Assembly: GCF_901933205.1 (NCBI RefSeq)
Contig: NC_044572.1
Span: 22,468,501 to 22,532,500, forward strand
DNA: 64,000 nt
Source: Camarhynchus parvulus
Lineage: Eukaryota > Chordata > Aves > Passeriformes > Thraupidae
Direction: 5' to 3'
Part shown: positions 48,577 through 61,143 of the stretch, piece after piece
Position numbering within the stretch: the first letter of the stretch is position 1
Layout: the number at the start of each line of letters is the position of its first letter
Translations under genes and position numbers: made by a program
The notes under the pieces: model-generated
The model's database searches: none
What the model saw: only the letters and a program-made list of their open reading frames with translations
What the model was told of the DNA's origin: nothing

Positions 48577-49125
48577 ATGCGCCTCCAAAACAAAAGCCAC
48601 ACAATAGGAGAAACTGAAGGGTCATAGGCCTTTCTTCCTGTACTCAACACTTAAAAAAAGGATAAGAAAATGACTGCCAGAGTAGAGTTTTGACACTAGG
48701 GAATTGCTTTTGTGGTAGGATCAGCTCTGAATGCAAGTAAAACACAGGAATGACAACTCTGAAGAAGAGGGGATTATTTTTAAGTGAAACATCTGGGATG
48801 AATAAACTGCTGAGATACTGAAGGTTTTGTTCTTAACAAGGGCCAGACTGCTACAGGTGCAGCAAATAATAAATTAAATTCATGCAACAAGGAAAAAAAC
48901 TCTAATTTCACAAAAATTATATCAGAACTTCCGGAGTCACAAGAAGACAGGGAGACAGGAAAATAGAGGTTGTGTGTAGAGGAGCACTGTGTAAGCCCAC
49001 TGAATGGGGTTAGGACAACACAGACTGCAAATGGTAAGATCTGCACATACCCCTGGAGGAAAGGCACAAGCACAGCCCTGCTTTCCTTCCCTTCCACTTG
49101 TAGCAGTCAGTTAATTCTCTGGAAG

Positions 49126-49154
<29 letters not shown>
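49126..49154. repeat. Poly(A) run of 29
   Basis: The longest homopolymer in the window. It lies about 115 bp left of a 10-bp minisatellite. The sequence before it (49050-49125) does not resemble a known SINE, LINE or mRNA 3-prime end, and no AATAAA lies just upstream. Confidence 0.9.
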
Positions 49155-49158
<4 letters not shown>

Positions 49159-49270
49159 CCTGGGTTCAGATGGCAATAGCTGAGGCAAATAGCACAGACA
49201 AAGCTGCACCTAAGCCCTGCCCAGCCCTCTGGCCTGCTCATGGCACTGCAGGCAGCAGGAGAGGCTGCAG

Positions 49271-49317
49271 CATCCTTCAGCATCCTTCAGCATCCTTCAG
49301 CATCCTTCAGCATCCTT
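49271..49317. repeat. 10-bp minisatellite, CATCCTTCAG x 4.7
   Basis: Four perfect 10-bp units (49271-49310) and a partial fifth (49311-49317). The period is not a multiple of three, so any frame across it cycles through all phases, which argues against a coding role. Perfect identity suggests recent expansion. Confidence 0.96.
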
Positions 49318-49758
49318 CTCCTGGGTGCTGGCTGCATGTTCAGCTGCCTGTCCTGCCAGCAGAAGGAGGTTACATCCACATGCAGATGAGGGCAGAGCTC
49401 CAGGTTCCTGCACCCATGGACAGCCCAGCTCCAGAGGGATGCCAGAGTTTTGGCAGCCTCCTCTTCCTCTGGGAAGGGCAGCAGCTGTCAAACAAAATGT
49501 GCTGATTTGGAAATTAATGATTCACCTGCCAAGCCAATAACTCAGCTGTACTCTCCTCTGTCACTGCTCTCCAGAGGAGCACAGAAAGGCCAGTGGCTTT
49601 GTCAGCATTATGGCAAGGGACGTTTCTTACCTGACTAAAGAATTTCTTCCACCCTCTTTGAAAATGCAGGAAATGCATTTCTCAGTTAAGGTGATGAGTT
49701 GGTGGTTTCTGTAGGAAGAACAGAGTTCCGTACTGGCGTACACATAATCTTAGATGAA

Positions 49759-49800
49759 GCTTTGCACTTTCAAGGTGCTTTGCACTTTCAAGGTGCTTTC
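49759..49800. repeat. 18-bp tandem repeat x 2.3
   Basis: GCTTTGCACTTTCAAGGT occurs at 49759-49776 and 49777-49794, followed by the start of a third unit. Because 18 is a multiple of three, a spurious 65-codon frame reads ALHFQG twice; there is no other coding evidence. Confidence 0.95.
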
Positions 49801-52800
49801 ACTTTTTATGAACACTTGCTTTGTTGTTTCCTCAGATCTCACTACTGCAGAAAGTACTTTGCTTTTCTTTCTCAAAAGCTAATGTTGAATCAATAACTAG
49901 CTTCTGCTAGCAGTGTCTCTTGCTAGATGCTGTGCTGAATAGGCTGTGAGCAACAGGTACCACAGCTTTCACATGAAAGCAACTTAAGTAACAAGAATGT
50001 TCAAAATCAGGTTACTTCTCTATTTATCATTAATATCCAGTTTCATCTGGGAAATATAAAACATTTTTTAAAGGAGCTCAGAGAATAAGAGGGGATCTTT
50101 TTTCCTGGACTTAAGATGAATTTTTAGCTCAAACACATTTAAGGTATGCATGGAGGCAGCAAAATATGTGGTGTATAGATAAATCAATAACAGAATAAAA
50201 TCTAAGAAAGGAAAATTTTAAAAAATCTAAGAAAGGAAAGAAGGGACATCCCATGGAAGAGATGGAATGACAGAAGGGAGGGTGCCTGGAGACACCGCAC
50301 CACAGCCACACTCACCAGGAGAACAGAGCTAGGACAAAGTAGTTCATGGGCCTTCAGGCTTCAGCCTGCCATCAGCAGACAGAGACATTTTGCACTAAAT
50401 GTGTTTCAATCACAAAGAGTAGTACTCCTTGCAATCACAAGGCATGGGCTTTTTTAGTGTCAAAACTGAGTTGCCACATGAAGCAAAATCTTCAGAATAT
50501 TAATCGCTGCCCATGTAAAATAAAAACTCTAAAAATGGCAACCTACCCAGTGTCACTTTCTTCTCCAGAGTCATCAGGCTGGTACTCTCCTTGAGCAACA
50601 CATTGACTTTCTAAATAAGTCATGACCCTTCTCTACACTGCCTGATAATGTGAAGTGCTGTACTATGTGGCAGAATAGGAAATGCTGTATGCCTCATAGA
50701 AAAGTGTCTTTCAAATCATGCACGCCTTAAAGTAGGATTTCTCCTCTTTTAAATGAGAAAACCTAGCAGGAGAGTTTAAAAAACATTTAGTACCCAGCCT
50801 CATCACCATCTGGTCAGATTTGATTATTATACAGTTGAGCAATCTCCTGCTAGCTGCACCACAGGGGAATTTCTTAAAAGGCTGCCATTTACCATTTATA
50901 ACTGTAGCAGGGAATAAGTGGGATATATGACTAGCATTTTGTGCCAAAAAAAAGGGGCTTGCTTTGGTTTAGAGACACTGATTATTTCACATGTAAACCA
51001 ACAGATTTGTGTAGATAAAATGATCTGCATGAAGAAAAACAGCAGGTTTGCAAAGTGTCATTAGGGCTCCTGAACCAAGCAGAACATTTACACCTGCACT
51101 ATTAATTGATCACAAGAGCTCCCAATGCCAATGTGTGTGAAAAATGGTTCCCTTTAAGAGAACAGATGCTTCATTGTTAATAGGAGTTTCACACATAAAA
51201 AATAAAAATTGTGGAAGACTGCCTGTTCAGCCCCATATATTACAGTGAATATTAGAAAGTCTTAATTAAGCTCCATCCCATCACCATCAAAACTGAATTA
51301 TTATAGGAAGCAGAATTTACAAGAACACAAAAATAGCACAATGTTTGATCACTAAAGTAAGAGTATTGAGAGTAACCATTCGGAGAGAAAACATCCATAG
51401 ACTGTTTTTTCACACAAGGATAAATAAAGGAAAAAAAAAAACATGAAAAAAAACAACTGTGAATGTCATACATCTGGAATGAAACAGCCATTGGCCACAT
51501 TACAGACCAAAAAGGAGAAGCAAAACACAATGTGCTTGTCACAAACAGAAAATCTGAATCTGAATCTGAACTGTGATGCTACTATCACAGCATAATAATA
51601 AACAGATATTTTCTGTCCTAAAGAATTATTTCTACCTTTATCTTAAATGAAGCATGGTTCATTTGGGATTGGTTGTCTTCCTCTCATAATTTTAAGGGAT
51701 TCTGAGCTCTATATTTTCAAGCTTAAATTTTTTTCAAATATACTTTTTTGTCACTTGGAATCACACCTATCAGTAATTGTTGCACTTTTCCTGCTCTAAG
51801 AAAATAACCTGGGCTAAAGACACCATCTAAGTAACCTTCTTTCTCCCTCTCACTTCTACAATCTTCTTAGCTAGAAATGTTTTTGTGATTTTTGGTTATG
51901 GTTGTGCAAAGACCTTGCTTTCACCTGCCAAGCTGATCATTTAACTCAAATGGCCAAAGCCATGGTAATCAAATAAAATCCTAATAGTTTATAACAAATC
52001 AAAGCCACCTATATCACAAGTTCATACACAATATTATGTTGAATTATTCTCTCCATAGTTTCACAGAATTATGATAAACCCCAGGACCAGATGTAACTGC
52101 AAACAATATAGTAGAAGCTAAATTACATATTTGCTCTACACTTCCCTGGCTAAAATGCCAAAAGCATCTAAACACAGACACCTTAGTCAGAAATCTAAAA
52201 GTGTTGCCAAGTGTTCCAGTATTTTTTTTTAATTTTGTTGCCATTTCTACCAGTTATATATTTGATTGTGATGAAATTACTCAAATCTTCACATGGTCAG
52301 GCACACATCCAGGCCAGTTGTCATATATGAATGATATTAGTAAATTTGGGGGGGTATAAACTTCTGTCATGGGAGTAAATTCTGGGACACTAACAGCTGC
52401 AGAACAGCTGGACAAAACAGTCAAACAGTCCTCCCTAAACTCCATTTGCAAAGGTAGGAGAAATTGTGCAATTAGGAATGGTCACAAAAATATTCACTTT
52501 TTTCCAGATTAATATTAATTCATGGGTAGTATGGCGGGGTGTTTTGTTTTTTTTTCTCATCCCATGCCAGTGTTCTACATGCCAGTCTTGAAAAGAGCAA
52601 ATTCTGTAATTACTATTAACATAATTCTCCGATTCTGGAACAGTTTTAGGGCTATGAACATCTGAAGAAGTAAGCAATATTAAGTACTCTCTCCTTTCTT
52701 CCTGTCTTTTGTAATGGGAAGGAAAAATCTCAAATGCCAAAATACTTGGAATACTTAACATTGCATCAATTCCTAAACCCATCCAAGTCTTACTTGTTTT

Positions 52801-54610
52801 TTCTTTTTCCTCTGGAGACAGCAGCAATGGCATTTCCTATAAGAACAAGAGTGTTCTGTAGCACAAGTCTGGGAATACCTTTTTCATGATCCTATCTCTC
52901 ATAATGTCCAGTATCAGAGGTCAAGAATATGAGACACATAGTGACACCATGGAGGTGTCCCCACAGCTTTCATGCTCTGTGACTGAGGAAATCACAACAG
53001 GCATCTCTTTGTGTTTAACAGCAGCTGGAAAATTATGTTTTTGTGTCTCTTGGTCTCTGCCTCAGGTCCCTGCCTGAATTTTTCTCATCCACGTCTATCA
53101 AAAAGGGGTTGAGGAAACAGTTCTTTGAAAAAGCCCTTCTTTTGTTCTTGCACAGCTGCTTGCTAAGTTCATTTGCTGCCTCTTTGGCAATGCATCATGA
53201 AATCAGAGTGAATAGCTGATTTTCCTTACTCAGATTTTGATGTAACTTGATTACAGCGCAGAGCCAACAGGTTGTTCTGCTGTACTGCTAAGGCCCTAAG
53301 GTCCTCTCAGAGTGTCAAAATGAATGGGAAGCAGAATTTCCATCCCTGTCAAAAATAAAGGAAGTAAAACCTGGATATAAAAGGTAAAGAAAAATTATAT
53401 GTATCAGGAAAACTGGACGCACAGTGGGCATGAAAAGCTGCTCAGCTCTCCAGGTTATATCTGTACAACCTTTTTAAAAGATATATCAAAAAACAGACCT
53501 AAAAGTGTTATCCCTGTTTGAAAAAAAAAAACCAAAAAAAACCCTGCAAATACTGGTTGATATCAAAATTCTCAGGTTACTAGTAAATTTTTTTTAAAAA
53601 TCACAGCAATCAATATATCTTGTCCTACAACAACTGTGAAAGACAAGCAAAGAGCAAAGCTTCTCTTGCCTTTTATCATGTGAATTTTCTCAGAAAACAT
53701 TCTCATCTGAAAACAATTTGAAATAGTATTTACAGCAGCTTTTCAGTCTGCTCAAGATTTAGGATTTGACAAATTATATAGTAGTAGCATATTCTGACTA
53801 AAGTATTTCTGCACACATTAAATGATTTCTCAGTGCATACCTTCAGAAAATGATGGAATGCCTGAGCTATAGACTAATCTTTCACTATTTTCTCTTCATT
53901 TAAAACAAATCTTCATACTAAAGGTCCTGAAAAAATCTCAACCAATGAGACATTTTCCGTGTAATGTAAAACGTTGTGAAAATACCTTCAAAGATTTATA
54001 TGATGCTTGTTAGCGATTAGCATGTAATTTTTTTTTAAATTTAAATATTCCAAGCTACTGTCCACTTGCATAAACTGGAAAAATAGTAGAAAAATCACTA
54101 TAAGAATATAAAATTTCCCTTCACTATGGTTTGTAATTTTTAGTGCATGAATTCTCAAGGCTTTTTGTGTCCTTGGATGCAACCAAATATTCACAAGAAA
54201 CCAGAAATACATACTACTTTTGAAAAAAGTTAGGTCAGGTGGCATACATGCTAAATATAAATGCTAATCTACATTTTAAGCTATATTTTCTTCACTGAGC
54301 TGACACACCTGTCCTTTTCATAGTCCTTGAGAAGAGCATTCAGACATGCTTCTAAGACATCAAAACCCATCAATGTCTTGAGGTTCAGGAAGATTAGTTC
54401 TCAGAATCATTTTAATGAGGTCAGAAACTTGAAATCTATTGACATTTGAAGTGGAATATACGGAAGAGAGAAGGCACAATGTTGCCTTGGCATGGCAGGG
54501 CTAGAAACTCCTGTAACTTGTGTGTATATTTTAGGTTGCAGAGGTATCCGCTATACAGCGCTTCCAGACACAGGAGTGTTCTGTGACTGCAGAGTGGTGC
54601 AGGGACCTCA

Positions 54611-54667
54611 CTGGAGTATACCATGCTCGCTGGAGTATACCATACCCACTGGAGTATACCATACTTC
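54611..54667. repeat. 19-bp tandem repeat x 3
   Basis: Three 19-bp units start CTGGAGTATACCAT and differ only in the last four or five bases (54611-54629, 54630-54648, 54649-54667). Each unit carries the palindrome GTATAC. Confidence 0.95.
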
Positions 54668-55579
54668 CACTCCCTTCCACCCCTTTTAAATCAGGCCTTT
54701 TCTGCTATTCTTTTTGGCCTTATAGGAGAAAGCTGCATGCTGAGCATTAAGTGAAAAAATCTTGAGCTATTGTATTAAAAACTGTACATGTTGGCAAGGC
54801 AAGAGTGAGAAGATGGTGCAGCCAAAAGTGGGGTTGAAATTTGTCAGTCCTGCTCTACCTGGATCCATCACCTCAAGGAGAGAAATTTAGCTTTGCTAAA
54901 TGAGGGGGAAAAGAGGGGAGACATCAGGCAGCATGACCAAGCTCTTCACAATGAGAGCAGCACCATGAAGGGGACACCCACAGTCAGTGGTTGACAACTG
55001 CAGTATTTTTAGGGAGCACACACCTGTTTTCCAGCCAAGGAGGTTTGGTGCATCAACCCCTTCGACTACTCCCCACAGGGAAATTGTCAACTGGAGAGAC
55101 AACCTAATGGCAGATGGGCAGGAAAGATCAAAGTACTCAGTGCTGTCCAGTCTCTGCCAGCATGGCTTCAGGACAGAGACAGCCAGCACTGAGAGAGCAA
55201 CAGGTGACAGCATATTTATATAAGCAGGATGAGATCAAAACCAGAGTGACATATGAGACACACTCTTATATGATGTGATTACAAACTGAGTGTTTCTTGT
55301 TTGTGAAAAATCATTACAATTACAGGAAGTTAATAGAGAATTATCCCAGTCCTATTTTTATTCCATAAAAATAGTATAGGTATTTGCTGAAAAGACAATA
55401 TTGAACTGATCATATTTTGAATATATGTTTATATTTCATAAAATAGAAAATGCTGGCATTTTTAAAATTCTGTAATTCCCACATTCTCCTTAATCAATGA
55501 ATTAGGTCTCAACAGCAGAAAAACATTCTAACAGCTCCAAGATGTCATAAAGACTTTATTTTTTAATTGAATAGTCAAC

Positions 55580-55607
55580 ATTTCTAACATAAATATGTGT
55601 TAGAAAT
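55580..55607. repeat. Perfect 10-bp inverted repeat, 8-nt loop
   Basis: ATTTCTAACA (55580-55589), loop TAAATATG, TGTTAGAAAT (55598-55607). This is a potential hairpin in AT-rich sequence with no gene next to it. Confidence 0.93.
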
Positions 55608-57201
55608 ATTTCTTTTTTAAGTTTTTTATCAGTTTACTAGACAACAAATACTGTGCTGGTGTTAGCTTTACTTTGCCTGGTTTTTGAACTACTTTACAGA
55701 AATGTCTCCCTGAGAATTTTCCCCTCATAGTGGTTACCCAAATCACATTCAATTAAAGAGGATCAGAGTTTTTCACAAACATCTTGTCTTACGGAATTTC
55801 AATGATTTGCACTTTTTACTGTTAGTCTAACTTGGTTTCTATTGCAAAATAATGGTGCCAAAATGTGAATCCTGAGGATACTCACATTTTTTTCTCCATG
55901 AATAATCCTCTTCCTAATATCATCTATTCTTTTTGCAAGTTCCAGCATTCACATCCAGATTCAACAGAAGACTTTATCAACTTACAGAGTGATCTATGTC
56001 TGTGTTTATGCTCTTCACATCTAGTTGTACATGTAGATACTGTCAGAATGTCTAGAAAACACTTTCCTAGACCACTAAAAAGTTTTCCATCACTGAACAC
56101 CAGAAGAAATCCAAACACTCTTCAAGACTCTTGGTGAGCAATAAGTGGAACGTTTTCCCTACAGAAAAAACACTTAAAATTCTCACAAGGGAAGAGATCT
56201 ATCTTAATGTCTGTGTAATTCTTATTAAGAATTTTTGCTTTATATTGATCCTACCCAGAGAGTATGGTTTGGTGAGTGTCTGGACCAGCACATTTGTGGA
56301 AAGCGCTTGTGAACTTTTTGTTCTTACCCTGTGTGATTTTAACCAGAAATTACATGATAGGATTAACATTTGTTGTAGAAATAGATGTTTTCATATTGCT
56401 CAAGCAAATAATACCAGAACTAGATCTGTGTGAATTTAAAAGAATTTTGGATTTCATTCCTTCCCATTCTAGTAGATAAATAAATTTAGTATCTCTGGAA
56501 ATGCAAGAATGGTTAATAAAATAACTTGTTCAGCAAATATTTCTTTGGGTTGAATATAAAAATTCAAACTGATGCCCCACTGTTACTTTGGATTATTTTC
56601 AGGAACTTAACATAAATTGTATTAACTTTAATATATCTATTAAACACGAAGTAGCTCCAAAATGCCCCATTTATATAAAACAGGAAACTGATCTCTTTAA
56701 GAACTTTTTCATATCAAGCCCCACTGAGATACTTAATTTGGAAGTCTAAGACAGTGAAGTTCCATTCCTGTGGGTTTTTTTGTAATCTACTCCAGCAATA
56801 ACCACTTAGAAAAAAGACCTTTCCTGTTACACTTCATTCCACTATCACTTTATTAGCAAGTGCATGTTTTTAAAACCCATTTTCTAAAATTTTTACTGAT
56901 TAATTGAAAGACAGGGGGATTCTGCAGGTGTTTCCATGAATAAACACACACAAGACATTCAATTCCCTGTTTGTAAGTAATTTGAGAATTTACATTTAGG
57001 GTCACAGACATTTGATTCCATTCAACAAACCATAGAATATCCAGAATTAAACTATTAAAACTCTGTATTCCAAGGAAACTATAAAAGCTGGTAGCTTAAG
57101 ACAGCTTGGTGACTTCCAAGAAGTTCAGTAAGTGCACAACTATAGATTTAATACTGACATTGTGTATTAACAGTGTCAAATGAAAAACTTATTCCAAATC
57201 T

Positions 57202-57228
57202 CTGGGAGTTGTAGTTTTGCAGCTCCCA
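57202..57228. promoter_or_regulatory. ZNF143-like motif inside an imperfect palindrome (candidate)
   Basis: The plus strand reads CTGGGAGTTGTAGT at 57202-57215, whose complement ACTACAACTCCCAG matches the core of the vertebrate ZNF143/STAF site (ACTACAAYTCCCAG). The same CTCCCAG word recurs at 57222-57228, so 7-bp arms enclose the motif. ZNF143 sites normally sit in promoters and chromatin loop anchors; here no promoter or CpG island is visible. Motif identity rests on known family consensus and occupancy is unknown. Confidence 0.4.
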
Positions 57229-59470
57229 GGTAAAGAGTGGATTAGGTGGACTGTTTGATGAACATTACTAGTGGGCTTGTCTTGTCAGATGAGGAAATAA
57301 TCACCACATAATATTGAAAAACACAGTGCACTGAAAGAATCACTCTGATCCATTCTGGATTTTTAGCTGAGAGTGAGCAGTATAAAATACACCAACTAAG
57401 ATGTAGGGATTGTATTGTTTCAGCAATGTCCATCCTGTACAGAGAACTAATATTAAGAGAGGGTTTCTCCCCACCAGAGGTTGCTCCAAAACCAAGTTAA
57501 TAGAAAGTTGCAGAAGGCTTAATTTCTTCTTATGTATTTAACTGATAACAGGGAAGGAGGGAAAGAGAGAAATATATTAAATGGACATGAACATTGTCAG
57601 GCCCTCCTGACTCACATTCCTTATAATACTTTTATTGAAATTTAGCACTAATCAATTTTCTAGAAAGACATGTTTTCTAATTATAGGGTAAGTACAGTGT
57701 TGGAGACTGAAGTGTGTGGTGTCCCTGTCCCTCTGTACTTTCTTTTAAGAGGCATCCACACCTCTTTACAGACAATCACTGCTTAAGATAACAATTTTAA
57801 AATATCATTTTTAAGGCTAAACAAGCAGCTCATTAGCTTCTAAATATTGAAGTAGAGATCGAAATTACAAAAGAGCACTGTAAAAATCATTATTGTAGAC
57901 ACAGGCATAAATAATTATGGAATTACTCAGGATGTGCTATTGGTTATCTTATATACAGGAACAGAACGGAGAATAAATACAGTCCCAGCATTGTGTCATA
58001 GCAAAGAGAAAGAGATGGTGGCTGTGGTTTTGATTTCTGAGACAGCTTGAGGAATTGCAAAGCATTTCTTAGAAAAAATCTCTAATAATGACCACCAGAA
58101 CAGCTAGGCTGAGGTCAACAACTGGTATTTTGCATATTTCATCTTTGCACAGTTCATCTGAAATTATCACAAAATGATGTCTCTCAGCCCAGATCAAACA
58201 CAAGGTACAATTTTTCCACTACTAAAACCAAAGTGCTTGTCTACCATCAAAGGGTAAGACAGGAGCAGTGCAAGATAAGCTTTAGACTATGGCTTATGGC
58301 TTATGTTTATATTTCAAACTTAATATTTTTTAGCTCTGGCCTTGCAAAGGGCAATAGCTCAATAAACATCATCCACAGAAAAAATTCATGTAACCATGCC
58401 TGACCCCCATTATCTTTCACAAGTCAACAACCTTACCCAGGAGAGGGCATAGAAATTCTGTAAATAGACAATGCATGACTCCATATATTTTGCAGGTTCC
58501 CAATGACCTATATAGATCAAGGATTTCCTAAGCCAGAAATTATTCTTCATATAAAACAATATTTCTGAGCTGACATTTCTCATTAGCATATTTGCTTTTT
58601 AGAGATCTGAAAACTTCTGACATCTACTTTTAATGCAGAAAGCCACCCTCTAGCTGACCTATGCACTGTTTTGAGAAGTTACCATCTTATGTCTGCTCTA
58701 AAACTGAGACCTGATCAATATTTTCAATAACTTATAAGTCTTCTACAAGGAGAAAGGACTGTGAATCCTCCTAGCTAATTTATCAACTCTGGTCTACCTG
58801 TTCTGTCACCAGCCCCACCTGGGGCAGCTCTAGTCAGTCATTTTATAATTTGGATGCAATTTCATACCATTGATCAGCTTTCTTGCCTCCTCAAGGACCT
58901 TTTCTGGCTCTCCTTCTGGTATTAGATGAACTCCTCCTACACATGGGATTTGCAGTTTAGAATACAGATTTGGCCACTAACAGCATTATATCTCCTCTTT
59001 CTTTCCTCCAAGTTCTCTTTCCAAAGTGGTGATAGCTCCTTCAGAGTTCATCACCATGCCTGTGAAATTACAATCGTTTATCTCTCATTTACATCACTTT
59101 GTGTCTATAAACAGTGACTTTCTAGTGTCAAATTGGCCACTTGACCATGTACTTGTCCAGCACTGGGAAATTCCTTCCCAGCTCTTTGCTGTCAAATTTT
59201 TATTTTGTATCTGCAAACATTATTATATCTACTTTGCATGCTATGCTTGGTTTATATTTTAGGACACTTCTTTTTTATAAGCCACCCAGACAGGATTTCA
59301 GTTAATCAAAACACTGACACATTGTAACCACCAGTAGGCATTTGCAATTAGATTGTCCAGGTCTATACTTTGAAACAAATCCCCACTAGCTTTTTTTTTT
59401 CTTTTTGCAAAAAATTTTAAAAAATTAAAAGGGAAGAAATAAAAAAATAAAACCCCACACAAGTCTAGTG

Positions 59471-59556
59471 AAAGGCATGCCTGTCCACATCAGGGGCATT
59501 GAAACTAAATGGTCTTTAAGGTCTCTTCCAATCCAGCCCATTTATGATTATGGAAT
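59471..59556 (+). mobile_element. CR1 LINE, short 3-prime tail
   Basis: The stretch reads 'AGGCATGCCTGTCCACATCA', 'GGGGCATTGAAACTAAATGG', 'TCTTTAAGGTCTCTTCCAAT', 'CCAGCCCATTTATGATTATG'. This is the avian CR1 terminal pattern (gggttggaactagatgatctttaaggtcccttccaaccca...attctatgattctatg) with scattered differences. About 85 bp remain, in sense orientation. Confidence 0.85.
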
Positions 59557-60720
59557 AAAATAATCATCAATATTTGGCTAAAGCATTTTGTAATTCCAAT
59601 TTAATACAAACATTATTTCATTCAGTTGTTAAATTTGTTTATTATTTTAGGGGGGGTATTTTGAAAGGTGATAGAAAATGGAAACGTGTATTTGAATCTA
59701 TATGTTCATATGGAAATATTGATTTGGAATTAATATCTGCAGTTAAAAAAACATTATTAGTATAAGTTTCAGAATGTTTTCAGTGTAGTATTTCCATAGA
59801 ATTTTCAGTTAGTTCAAGTGTTTTCATACACATCTAGTAAGTACACTTTGTTTTACTTTTAAAACCTCTTTTTCTCTGATGTGAATAAACCCAAATGTTC
59901 ATTAACTTTGTAACTGCATTCATGGATTCAGATGTTTTAATAATTTTATTTAGAGGGAGGGAACTTGGAAATTTGAGCTTAGAGGTAATAAGAGTTATCT
60001 CTATGGTGTTGGAAGGTCAGAGTAAGAGACAGAAAGAGGACAAGTGTAACACTTGTCTTTCAAAGGGAATATGGAGTGCCCAGAAACACAAGACCCATGG
60101 GTCTTCAGGTCTCAGAAAAATCATTTGAACCAATTCATTTTTAAAGGGACTTGGAAGAAAGGAGGGGTTGCAGAACGAGCCATTGTTTTTAATGAAACAG
60201 AAGCATATTAAACCTCCAGGAGCATAATGGGGGCAACCAAACAAAACTGGTTTGAAAACTACAGTTCTCTCACTAGAACTCAGTGGCCATCTGATGTCTT
60301 TAATGAAATGCTAGTAAAAACAAATTTAATCATTAATTGGACTCTCACATGTACTTCTTAGTACCCAATAAGCCTAAGATCTTCTCAGTGCCACACAATT
60401 ACCAATTTTGAATATTTTCTTTAATCCAGTTCAGACACCATTCACTGAGCTTCTCAGTCTTTCTTAATGATGTCTTTTTTTCTGCATTTGATCTTTTCCC
60501 TGCTTTGTTCTCACATTGAAACTGTAATTACTGATGACTCAGCAACTTTATTTTTAGATTGAAGGAAGAACAAGCAATTACTTTCAAGCTAACTTGGAAT
60601 TGTTCAAAGAAATATGGCCAAATGTATATAGGCCACCCTGAAGCCCATTACAACTGAGAATAAGGAAAGATAAATAGATTTTTAGACATGTTTTGGATTC
60701 TTGGACTTCCTAGAAATTAA

Positions 60721-60780
60721 GTTAGCATTAAATTAACAAGTTAACATTAAATCTTTAACATTAAATTTACATTAAATCTT
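60721..60780. repeat. Imperfect TTAACATTAAATC direct repeats
   Basis: Four or so degenerate units built on (TTAR)CATTAAAT in tandem. This is local AT-rich slippage-type sequence. Confidence 0.8.
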
Positions 60781-61089
60781 TATGCTAATATGGGGGATTT
60801 ATAGTGTTGCATGTATCTGCTCCATGCTGAAATGTTCTTGCACTTTGGAAAAAGGATTATTATTAAAACATTTATGAGGTGTTCTACCCTTCATTTTTCC
60901 AGAAGTTGTATTTAATCTTTATTTTTAAAATTGGAATTGTGAGTAATCTGTGCTCTAAGGTGACACATGAAGTAAGGAACTGTGCCCTACTTTTACACTG
61001 GTTTTGCTGAATAAGCTTGAGAAACTTACTTTAAAAAAAAAAAACCAAAAAAAATCTATTTTTAACTTCAAAATTACCAGAATATCGTA

Positions 61090-61143
61090 TGTCTGGGAAT
61101 CAGCATTGTTCCCTGGCATTTTGTCTGGGAATCAGCTTTGTTC
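61090..61143. repeat. 22-bp direct repeat pair, 32-bp period
   Basis: TGTCTGGGAATCAGC followed by (A/T)TTGTTC occurs at 61090-61111 and 61122-61143. The copies match at 21 of 22 positions, with a 10-bp spacer CCTGGCATTT. Confidence 0.95.

Larger units (their letters stand above)
47253..59470. other. 12.2 kb gene-free spacer with small minisatellites
   Basis: No supported gene. The only GC-rich part is 49180-49500. The 132-codon minus frame at 52435-52833 has no recognisable domain and fits chance length. Listed separately: a C-tract (48555-48576), A29 (49126-49154), a 10-bp minisatellite (49271-49317), an 18-bp repeat (49759-49800), a 19-bp repeat (54611-54667), a hairpin (55580-55607) and a ZNF143-like motif (57202-57215). 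Also present: an 18-bp direct repeat at 50197-50214 and 50222-50239, and a TCTGAA hexamer three times (51553-51570). Confidence 0.6.

Noticed and set aside
49170..49505. 111-codon plus-strand frame across the minisatellite
   Set aside because: The 10-bp period rotates the frame, so the repeat units encode different peptides each time. There is no other coding evidence.
52435..52833. 132-codon minus-strand open frame
   Set aside because: No family resemblance. Length fits chance for this composition by my rough estimate.
54896..55223. Paired sense/antisense frames with 'QHGFR', reminiscent of the CR1 polymerase 'QHGF' motif
   Set aside because: Flanking residues do not follow the CR1 order on either side, so the four-residue match is likely chance.
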